From Lachnospiraceae bacterium (GTDB lineage Bacteria > Bacillota > Clostridia > Lachnospirales > Lachnospiraceae), in contig JAAUZY010000043.1 in NCBI GenBank assembly GCA_014804355.1, positions 68,586-125,893 of the forward strand: a DNA stretch of 57,308 nucleotides, in the 5' to 3' direction. Numbering within the stretch: position 1 is the stretch's first letter; every line of letters starts with the position of its first letter. Position numbers and translations under genes: made by a program. Of this stretch, positions 26,276-34,006 are shown one piece after another. The notes under the pieces are model-generated. The model saw only the letters and a program-made list of their open reading frames with translations, was not told the DNA's origin and did no database searches.

Positions 26276-29035
26276 TTACTCGGATTTCTTCTTCCGTTTG
26301 CCGAACACAACTCCGCCGCTTATAAGCAGAGCCGCTACAATACATGCAATCAACGCAGTTACAAAACCGTTATTTCCCCCTGTGCTTTCTTCGGCTGTAG
26401 TATCTGCCGGCGCCTCATCCTGCGCATCGGTATCTTCATCCGCCACTGCTGCCGCACCGCTCTCTCTTACAAGCACCATCGCTGAAATCGGCTCCACCGT
26501 AGCACTGCCTGTAATCGTATCAAGAACTGCCGTACCCGCATTCTCACCGTTAATATAAACATTCCAGCTTCCTTCCGGAAGAGTCACCGTGGTTCCCGCT
26601 TCATTGGCATTAAAGATCACAAACAGTTCGTCTGCCGTTTCTCCGTTTATGCCGCCCTGAATATCGAAAGCAACCACACTGGCATCCAGCCCTGCCACCG
26701 ATGCGACTGTTGCTGCCACGTCCTCCGCTGTTGTCAGACGCAGCGCACCGTGTGCCTTACGGAATGCGATCAGACCTTTATAATACTCGAAGACCCGTGC
26801 ATAACTTTCGTCTTCCAGATCACTCCATTTCAGACAGTTGATTTCATCTCCGGAGGAATAACTGTTGGAATCAAAAGTACCATCCGTGCGCTGTTTGGTA
26901 CGCAGCATCTCCTCGCCTGCCTGCATAAACGGAGTACCCTGTGCAGTCATGTATACTGCTGCCGCCAGATTATTCATCTTGATCAGATCTTCTCTGCTTG
27001 CCTCAGGTCTTGCGGTCTGCAAATGATCGAACAACGTCAGGTTATCATGACAGGAAGCATAATTGATCGTCTGGGACGGGCTGCCGCACCATGCATCCGC
27101 ACCCATGAAGCAGTTCGTGATCGTCTCTTCCATATCCGGCTTACCGGACGCGTACCCTTTATCCAGATCATCAAATACACTGCCTTTCAGGCCGTCGCGG
27201 ATCGTATCGTTAAAGTATGCAAACTCAGGTGTATAAGAAGAGTTAAGCTGAGTCGCCATTGTATAACCTTCTTTTGTCAGGGAAGTGCTCATCGTCCAGC
27301 CTTCCCCATAAAAGATCACGTTCGGATGATCCTTGTGAACCTCTTCGATAATCTCATTAACCGTCTCCGTATCCAGAAGCCCTACCAAGTCAAAACGAAA
27401 TCCGTCAATATGATATTCATCCGCCCAGTAGCAGACAGAATCCACAATATATTTCTTTACCATGGAACGCTCGGATGCCGTGTCATTGCCACAGCCCGAT
27501 CCGTTAGAATATCCGCCGCCCTCATCGACACGCGAGAAATAATCCGGCACGATCCTGTTGAAACAGAAGTCTGTAACATTGTATACATGATTGTATACAA
27601 CATCCATTACTACACTGATATCATTGTCATGCAGCGCCTTCACTGCCTGCTTTAACTCTTTGACACGAACCTCGCCGTTGGAAGCGTCCGTAGAGTAAGA
27701 CCCTTCCGGCACATTGTAATTGACCGGATCATAACCCCAGTTAAACAGATTAGTCAATGTACGCTTCTCGTCTACCGAACCGAAATCATAGATCGGCAGA
27801 AGGTGCAGATGAGTCACTCCCAGCTCTTTGATATGATCCAATCCGGTGGATATTCCTGACTCCGTCTTTGTTCCTGTCTCTGTCAATCCGAGGAATTTAC
27901 CTTCATTCTCGATTCCGGAATCCGCACCCACGGAAAGGTCCCGCACATGCAGTTCATAGATAATCGCGTCATTAATTCCTTTCCCCGCATTGGGATCTGT
28001 ATCGCTGTCCCATCCTTCCGGATCTGTATCGTCCAGATTAAGGATCATGGCACGTTCACCGTTAATTCCGGTCGTGCGCGCATAAGGATCACATGCCTCT
28101 CTGCTTACACCGTCTATTGTAACATAATAAGTATAATAGACTCCTCTTAAATCACCGTCTTTTGTTGTGACCCATGTACCGTTCACATCCGGCGTCATCT
28201 CGATCTCTTCCGTCATATCCTTAGAATAACCCGTACCTGATTCGTAGAGTCGTAATGATACGGATTCCGCTGTCGGTGCCCAGACGCGGAATGCCGTCTG
28301 TGACTCACTCCACGTCGCTCCCAGATCATCCCCTGTGTATGTATACTCCGCCTCAAACTCCGGCGTGGAATAGATACTCGGAATATATATATCATATGCC
28401 ATTTCTTCGAAAGTAATCGTATAGCTCTTAGACGCATCCAGATTGTCCGCCAATACTACGGTGTACACACCATCCGTACCGCCTGTTACTTCCGTAACGG
28501 CAATTTCACCTTCCTTATCCGCAACAGAGAAAACACCGTTCGGATCACCCTCAATCTCGCCCGTCATTGTGACTTTGATCGTGCCGTCATTATTATAAGT
28601 CGCCGTTCTTAATCTTACTCCTGTCACCACATCATCTCCGTATTCTTTCGTATAACCTTCTATGCCCGATTCCACATAAATATGTACGGTACCCGATATC
28701 ACCTCAGATATATCGATAAACTGGTCACCATCAAAATCTTTCAGCCAATCCTGGGTACGAACGATAAATCCTACGCTTGTTATCCCGGGGGTAACTTCTT
28801 TCGTCGCTACCATGTCGCCGTCTTCTTCCTGAAAAGGAATGCCTTCACCCGCACCGCCGCCTTCTTCCCAGAACCATACATCCCAACCGTCATATGCATC
28901 ATCACCTCTGTGATAGTGCAGCTTTATGGTTGTGCCTTCCGCCGCGTGAACCGTCATCCCACTACACAACGCTGTCATAAACGGCATGATCATCAGAATT
29001 ACTGCCATGAAAAATGCACTTACTTTTCTTCTCAT
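26276..29035 (-). CDS. pulA: Type I pullulanase, secreted and membrane-anchored
   Basis: The 919-residue enzyme cleaves alpha-1,6 branches of pullulan and starch limit dextrins outside the cell. It has a signal peptide (1-32), a CBM41 starch-binding domain (about 35-135), an inserted beta domain, CBM48 (about 230-335), and GH13_14 with FNWGYDP (431-437), nucleophile Asp549, acid Glu578 and Asp664. The C-terminus has an acidic Thr-rich spacer, a membrane helix (about 890-908) and KRKKKSE, but no LPXTG, so it is held by the membrane. GGAGG stands seven bases before the ATG. Confidence 0.95.
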   Translation of the reverse strand: MRRKVSAFFMAVILMIMPFMTALCSGMTVHAAEGTTIKLHYHRGDDAYDGWDVWFWEEGGGAGEGIPFQEEDGDMVATKEVTPGITSVGFIVRTQDWLKDFDGDQFIDISEVISGTVHIYVESGIEGYTKEYGDDVVTGVRLRTATYNNDGTIKVTMTGEIEGDPNGVFSVADKEGEIAVTEVTGGTDGVYTVVLADNLDASKSYTITFEEMAYDIYIPSIYSTPEFEAEYTYTGDDLGATWSESQTAFRVWAPTAESVSLRLYESGTGYSKDMTEEIEMTPDVNGTWVTTKDGDLRGVYYTYYVTIDGVSREACDPYARTTGINGERAMILNLDDTDPEGWDSDTDPNAGKGINDAIIYELHVRDLSVGADSGIENEGKFLGLTETGTKTESGISTGLDHIKELGVTHLHLLPIYDFGSVDEKRTLTNLFNWGYDPVNYNVPEGSYSTDASNGEVRVKELKQAVKALHDNDISVVMDVVYNHVYNVTDFCFNRIVPDYFSRVDEGGGYSNGSGCGNDTASERSMVKKYIVDSVCYWADEYHIDGFRFDLVGLLDTETVNEIIEEVHKDHPNVIFYGEGWTMSTSLTKEGYTMATQLNSSYTPEFAYFNDTIRDGLKGSVFDDLDKGYASGKPDMEETITNCFMGADAWCGSPSQTINYASCHDNLTLFDHLQTARPEASREDLIKMNNLAAAVYMTAQGTPFMQAGEEMLRTKQRTDGTFDSNSYSSGDEINCLKWSDLEDESYARVFEYYKGLIAFRKAHGALRLTTAEDVAATVASVAGLDASVVAFDIQGGINGETADELFVIFNANEAGTTVTLPEGSWNVYINGENAGTAVLDTITGSATVEPISAMVLVRESGAAAVADEDTDAQDEAPADTTAEESTGGNNGFVTALIACIVAALLISGGVVFGKRKKKSE

Positions 29036-29204
29036 TAGGAACCTCCTTCTTTACATAATTGTCCGTCTTACATTTCGTATATATTTTTCGCACTGTCTTT
29101 TATGGATATCATTTGCGAAACTTTACGAAATTTTCTTTATTATATCATATCCTTAGTAAAATGAGAAGAAGTAACTTACACCCAACCGTAAAAATTCATC
29201 ACTT

Positions 29205-29834
29205 TTATTGCAGAATCTCTTTTTCCAGAACATACAGTGCCCTCTCGTTTTCCTCCTGACAGTAAGCGATGATCTCGTCCTCACCCTTATCGGCAACGAT
29301 CGTGGTATCGGCGCCCAACTGCACGAAACAGACATAATTCTCTATTGTCTCCATGCGGGAAGCCCGCGCCTTACATAAATTCTGGGGATAGTTATTGTTC
29401 TCCTCAATTATCTTTTCACGATATCTCTCCAATGCCGCCTCGACCGCTCCCACTTCTGTCTCCTTGGCATGAATGATGATCATCGTGTCAATATGAGAAT
29501 CCATAACCTGCTTTTCAGCCAGAAAGTCCACATACATGTCTTCCGTAATTCCGATATTCTTCTCCAGTTCCTCTTTAGTCAGATCCACCTCCGGCCAGTA
29601 CTGATCACCCATCAGTTCCTTGACACTGTCTTTTAATTGTGTCAAAGTCACGAACTTTTCCTTATCCTGAAAAGGAAAATTACTTGCCTGCAGATCGTCG
29701 CTGATCTTCTGCATTTCAAATGCCTGACCGTTGCCTACCAGTTCATCTTCCGGCAGCTCATTACTGCAACCTGTTGTAACACACAATGCTGTGAGTAAAA
29801 TAGTTGTAACCATTCTTCTCCTGTTTTTTTTCAT
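29205..29834 (-). CDS. DUF4358 lipoprotein
   Basis: The 209-residue protein starts with a lipoprotein signal, with cysteine at TTGCSNELPE (position 23). The rest is hydrophilic with helical and mixed segments (EKNIGITEDMYVDF, MIIIHAKE, AALERYREK) as in the DUF4358 family, whose members often sit beside MBOAT acyltransferases. It is divergent from the MBOAT gene, with 259 bp between them. A role outside the membrane in surface polymer acylation is likely but inferred from neighbours. GGAGG is 12 or so bases from the ATG. Confidence 0.78.
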   Translation of the reverse strand: MKKNRRRMVTTILLTALCVTTGCSNELPEDELVGNGQAFEMQKISDDLQASNFPFQDKEKFVTLTQLKDSVKELMGDQYWPEVDLTKEELEKNIGITEDMYVDFLAEKQVMDSHIDTMIIIHAKETEVGAVEAALERYREKIIEENNNYPQNLCKARASRMETIENYVCFVQLGADTTIVADKGEDEIIAYCQEENERALYVLEKEILQ

Positions 29835-30093
29835 TTCTGTCTGTTTCCCTCCGTCTTAGTTAATCTTCTTTATTGTTTCTGTCCCCTCTATTTGATATAC
29901 TGTATTTGAACTGTTCAGTACCTTCACAGTTACCTGTATTTATCCTTTCGACAGTTTATATATGCCAAATAGGATGTATACTATACTAGCGTGCTACCGC
30001 CTGCCAAAGAGAACTCTGCAGTAACTAGTTTCTGCCTTTATTAGAAAAATATGTATTTTTACAGTAAATGTAGCAAAAGGATTTCATAACCAT

Positions 30094-31635
30094 ATGTTAT
30101 TTAACTCGTATATTTTTATCTTCATATTTCTACCGCTGACGCTTTTGGGCTGGTATGGACTGAATTACTATAAGAAATACACTCTTGCAAATGTATTTCT
30201 GGCAGGAATGTCCCTCTGGTTCTATGGTTATTTTAATGTCATTTATCTGGCGATCATACTGTGCAGTATAGGGTTAAACTACCTGTTAAGCTATCTTCTG
30301 ACACGAATTCCTACAGACCCCTCCGGTGCAGACAGCGTGCAACAGGCCGTTTCGACACACCATATATGGAATCGCGTCGGTCTGATTACGGGAATCATCC
30401 TTAATCTCGGCATTCTCTTTTACTTTAAGTATTATGATTTCTTTATCGAAAATATTAATTATGCTTTTCATACGGATTTCACGCTGAAGCATATCCTGCT
30501 GCCGCTTGGGATCAGTTTCTTTACCTTCCAGCAGCTATCCTTTATTATTGACAGGGCGCTGGGAAAATGCGAGCACTATTCCCTGATTAATTACATTACT
30601 TTCGTTACCTTTTTCCCACAGTTGATAGCGGGTCCGATTGTTCTTTATAAAGAAATGATACCGCAGTTTGAGGATACTTCCGGGCGCTGCTTTAACGCGG
30701 CTTCTTTTTCCCGCGGTATCTATCTGTTTGTGCTTGGGCTTGCCAAGAAGGTACTGTTGGCGGATACCTTTGCGCTGGCAGCTAACTATGGATTTGCACA
30801 AACCTTTTCCTTGGACAGCATCTCCACGGTAGCGGTGATCTTGTCCTACACGTTCGAACTGTACTTTGACTTCAGCGGCTATTCCGATATGGCAATCGGG
30901 CTTGGCAGGATGTTCAATATTGAGCTGCCTGTTAATTTCGATTCACCCTATCGCGCGTGCACTATTAAAGAATTCTGGCAGAGATGGCATATCACCCTCT
31001 CCCGCTTCTTTATCACCTACGTGTATATTCCGCTGGGCGGCAGCAGGAAGGGCCGAGTGCGTATGCTCATCAACACCTTTATCATTTTCTTCTTAAGCGG
31101 ACTGTGGCATGGGGCTGCCTGGACTTATGTGGCATGGGGCGCTATACACGGACTGCTGGTTGTCTGGGACAATCTGGGAATTATCGGTATTAAAGGACGG
31201 GATGAGAAGAGACCGGCGCTTTTCCATATCCCCGCATGGCTGGGCTGGATCTTCACCTTTGCCTTGTTTAATATGTCGCTCTTCTTCTTCCGAAGCACAA
31301 GCATGATAGCGGCGATTCAGTTATTTAAGAATCTTTTCTCCGGAAGCTTTACGGGTAAAATTTATGATGTCGCGGCACAGTTAGATGTCTCCGAGATGTA
31401 TGTGATCAGACAGGCCGTGGATATGGTAGCGCCGAACATGGCAAACTACCTGTATCTGATTTTTATGTTCTTGCTGTTTGCACTGGCATTCTATCTGGTA
31501 TTCAAGCCCAATGCCTATGAACGATCCATGCGCGGAGAACTGACTTCAAAAAGATGTTGGATCATCTGTATTCTGTTAATATGGTGTATTGTATCTTTGT
31601 CGCAGGTGAGTACGTTCTTGTATTTCAATTTTTAG
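30094..31635 (+). CDS. MBOAT family O-acyltransferase (DltB/AlgI-like)
   Basis: The 513-residue polytopic protein carries the MBOAT core: SFFTFQQLSFIID, FFPQLIAGPIVLY, FDFSGYSDMAIGLGRMF, FWQRWHITLSRFF (His299) and LSGLWHGAAWTYVAWG with catalytic His339. Such proteins pass an acyl group through the membrane to a surface polysaccharide or teichoic acid, with an SGNH partner. That partner follows 115 bp later. The ribosome site is weak and distant (AAAGGA, 12 bases). The promoter must lie within the 259 bp divergent gap, where no convincing -35/-10 pair could be fixed. Confidence 0.93.
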   Translation: MLFNSYIFIFIFLPLTLLGWYGLNYYKKYTLANVFLAGMSLWFYGYFNVIYLAIILCSIGLNYLLSYLLTRIPTDPSGADSVQQAVSTHHIWNRVGLITGIILNLGILFYFKYYDFFIENINYAFHTDFTLKHILLPLGISFFTFQQLSFIIDRALGKCEHYSLINYITFVTFFPQLIAGPIVLYKEMIPQFEDTSGRCFNAASFSRGIYLFVLGLAKKVLLADTFALAANYGFAQTFSLDSISTVAVILSYTFELYFDFSGYSDMAIGLGRMFNIELPVNFDSPYRACTIKEFWQRWHITLSRFFITYVYIPLGGSRKGRVRMLINTFIIFFLSGLWHGAAWTYVAWGAIHGLLVVWDNLGIIGIKGRDEKRPALFHIPAWLGWIFTFALFNMSLFFFRSTSMIAAIQLFKNLFSGSFTGKIYDVAAQLDVSEMYVIRQAVDMVAPNMANYLYLIFMFLLFALAFYLVFKPNAYERSMRGELTSKRCWIICILLIWCIVSLSQVSTFLYFNF

Positions 31636-31647
31636 TAATTGCTCAGT

Positions 31648-31682
31648 CATTCGGAAATGATATCATTAAGTTAAACCGAATG
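31648..31682. other. Inverted repeat between the MBOAT and SGNH genes
   Basis: CATTCGG (31648-31654) pairs with CCGAATG (31676-31682), and the loop holds a perfect 12-base palindrome AATGATATCATT (31656-31667). No T tract follows, so this is more likely an operator or RNA-processing hairpin than a terminator. Confidence 0.4.
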
Positions 31683-31750
31683 CACTTGACATTATGTATG
31701 GCATATTTTTTGCTTACATGGAGCTGAGTCTATAGGAAGGTATAAAACAT

Positions 31751-32806
31751 ATGGATACGGATAAGAAATTTATTAAATCTTTTTTCATACGGATGAGTAT
31801 TCTTCTGGTAGCAGTCATTGCTGTAGTGGTAATCTTTGATCCTTTTTATCAATATCACAAACCGCTGCCGGGTCTGAAGGCGGTACTGACCGACAAGGAA
31901 TATCAGTGTATTGGCACACTGCGCACCTTCGATTATGATGCGCTGATCGTGGGATCTTCGGTCTGTGAAAATTATAACAATTACTGGTTCGACGGGGGAT
32001 TCGGATGCAGCACGATCAAGGCGATCCGTTCTTACGGCGCCACCGCAGATTTGTGTTATTTGTTAGACAATGCCTATGAAGGACATGACCTGAAATATGT
32101 TTTCTACAATATTGATCCCTCTTCCCTGTCGGCAAGCACAGAACCCACCTATGTGTCTACAGGCTGCCCGATGTATCTGTATGACAAGAATCCTTTCAAC
32201 GATTATTCCTATGTGCTCAATAAGGACGTGTTGATGGAAAAACTTCCTTATATGCTGGCCTATTCTTTTATCGGCGATTACGATGAAGGCGACTCCTACA
32301 ACTGGGCACAATGGAAATATTTCGGACAGGATATGGCAATGGGTTTATATACCCGCCTTCCCTCTGTCAAAAATATGCAGCCGGAAACCGCAAACATCAC
32401 GGAACTTGCCGGAAATATTGCACTTCTCACCGCACAGGTAGAGGCGCACCCGGAGACTACATTTAAGTTCTTCTTTTCACCTTACTCTATGCTGTGGTGG
32501 GATAACGCATACCGCAGCGGTGAGAGAGACGCCGTGATCTATAACGAGAAACAGGCAATAAAGGCACTCTTGCAATATGATAATGTGGAGATTTATTTTT
32601 ATCAGGACGATCGGGAGATCATTACGAATCTGGACAATTATATGGATATGATTCATTTTTCTAAGGATATCAACTATTATGTCTATGATAAGCTGGCAAA
32701 TGGGGATGAGCGGCTGACGATAGATAATTATGAAGCGCGGTTGGATGGGATGTATGAATTGTCGCAGGAGATTGTGGAGGAATTGATTAAGGAGTATTAT
32801 GAGTAA
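31751..32806 (+). CDS. DltD/AlgJ-like SGNH-fold partner of the MBOAT enzyme
   Basis: The 351-residue protein has one N-terminal membrane segment (about 12-30) and an extracytoplasmic domain. LIVGSSVCENY gives the nucleophile region (Ser70) and DMIHFSKD near residue 305 the Asp and His of an SGNH hydrolase. This is the layout of DltD and AlgJ/AlgX-like proteins that finish O-acyl transfer outside the membrane. GGAAGG lies ten bases before the ATG. Together with the MBOAT and the DUF4358 lipoprotein it forms a surface O-acylation module. The acceptor polymer is not identified. Confidence 0.82.
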   Translation: MDTDKKFIKSFFIRMSILLVAVIAVVVIFDPFYQYHKPLPGLKAVLTDKEYQCIGTLRTFDYDALIVGSSVCENYNNYWFDGGFGCSTIKAIRSYGATADLCYLLDNAYEGHDLKYVFYNIDPSSLSASTEPTYVSTGCPMYLYDKNPFNDYSYVLNKDVLMEKLPYMLAYSFIGDYDEGDSYNWAQWKYFGQDMAMGLYTRLPSVKNMQPETANITELAGNIALLTAQVEAHPETTFKFFFSPYSMLWWDNAYRSGERDAVIYNEKQAIKALLQYDNVEIYFYQDDREIITNLDNYMDMIHFSKDINYYVYDKLANGDERLTIDNYEARLDGMYELSQEIVEELIKEYYE

Positions 32807-32822
32807 ATAATTTAGGCTGTGA

Positions 32823-33054
32823 GGGCAGCTTGCACGATCTATGCGTGCCCATGCGGGCTGCGAAAAATGGATTTTCTAAATATTCCGGTAAGATCAAGAA
32901 TGCCGAACGCAACCGCCCTCTACTCGCCATCCGAGCTCGTTACGGGCTTTTCGGGACATCCATGTCCCGAAATTGCTGGGTTTTGAACGGAATATTAAGA
33001 AAATCTCATTTTTCTCCGCAAGGCATGGGCGCACATAGATCGTGTAAGCTGCCC
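32823..33054. repeat. 232-base imperfect palindromic element with 32-base outer arms
   Basis: The outer arms 32823-32854 and 33023-33054 match in inverted orientation at 29 of 32 positions. Pairing continues with small bulges through about 32861-32887 against 32988-33018. The centre holds a second dyad, TTTCGGGACAT and ATGTCCCGAAA (32949-32972). In plus-strand RNA two of the three arm mismatches are G-U pairs. It fills the 388 bp gap before the exonuclease gene and has no open frame. A MITE-like element or a structured RNA are the two readings. Confidence 0.65.
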
Positions 33055-33194
33055 GTCCGGACATTAATAATAAAATAGGCCAGAGTTGAAAAGCAATAAT
33101 TTTATGGAGTTTTGTGACTTGAACGAAGTGAAAAGAATAGATACGAAAATAAGGTAAATATAAAAATACTAAAGATGTGAAAGGAATGGGTGTT

Positions 33195-33947
33195 ATGAAA
33201 TTTATATCTTGGAATGTCAACGGACTAAGGGCCTGTGTCAGTAAAGGATTCTTGGATTTTGTGCAGAATGAAGATGCGGATGTCTTCTGTGTACAGGAAA
33301 CAAAATTGCAGGAAGGACAGATTGATTTGGAACTTCCCGGCTATTATCAATATTGGAATTACGCGGAGAAAAAAGGATATTCGGGAACCGCTGTTTTTAC
33401 AAAAAAGGAGCCCCTTTCCGTTTCCTACGGAATCGGAATCGAGGAACATGACCATGAAGGACGCATCATTACATTGGAATATCCGGACTATTATTTAATT
33501 ACCGTGTATACACCCAATTCCCAACGTGAATTGACCCGGCTGGACTACCGTATGAAGTGGGAAAATGATTTCTTATCTTATCTGAAAAAAATAGAAAAGA
33601 AGAAACCTGTAATCTTTTGCGGTGATTTGAACGTGGCACACAAAGAAATTGACTTGAAAAATCCGAAAACTAATCGTAAGAACGCCGGTTTTACGGACGA
33701 GGAGCGAGCAAAATTCACGGCTTTGACAGAGGCAGGATTTATTGATACATTTCGATATTTTTACCCCGATTTAGAAGGAGCTTATTCATGGTGGTCATAT
33801 CAGTTCAACGCAAGAACTAAGAATGCGGGATGGCGTATTGACTATTTCCTTGCGTCACAATGTCTGAAAGACAGGTTACAGGACGCATTAATCTACAAGG
33901 ATGTAATGGGTTCCGACCATTGTCCGGTGGGTTTGATGATTGGTTGA
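33195..33947 (+). CDS. Exodeoxyribonuclease III / AP endonuclease
   Basis: The 250-residue enzyme of the ExoIII/APE1 family acts in base excision repair. It begins [14 protein letters not shown], then has [14 protein letters not shown] (metal-binding Glu), [36 protein letters not shown] and ends [11 protein letters not shown] (catalytic Asp-His). An ATG at 33177 in the same frame would add six residues, but AAAGGA stands nine bases before 33195, so that start is used. It is monocistronic, between the palindromic element and a convergent gene. Confidence 0.96.
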   Translation: MKFISWNVNGLRACVSKGFLDFVQNEDADVFCVQETKLQEGQIDLELPGYYQYWNYAEKKGYSGTAVFTKKEPLSVSYGIGIEEHDHEGRIITLEYPDYYLITVYTPNSQRELTRLDYRMKWENDFLSYLKKIEKKKPVIFCGDLNVAHKEIDLKNPKTNRKNAGFTDEERAKFTALTEAGFIDTFRYFYPDLEGAYSWWSYQFNARTKNAGWRIDYFLASQCLKDRLQDALIYKDVMGSDHCPVGLMIG

Positions 33948-34006
33948 TATTTTTCTTCCCTTGCTTTTCGTACCAACCCAATCATCAATATCTTTGCCTA
34001 TATCGT

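Noticed and set aside
26750-27655. A 301-codon plus-strand open frame.
   Set aside because: It is antisense to the catalytic domain of pullulanase and shows no domain signature.
33948-34006. GATGATTGG and CCAATCATC as a terminator between the exonuclease and beta-helix genes.
   Set aside because: The loop is over 30 bases, there is no T tract, and the pairing may be chance.
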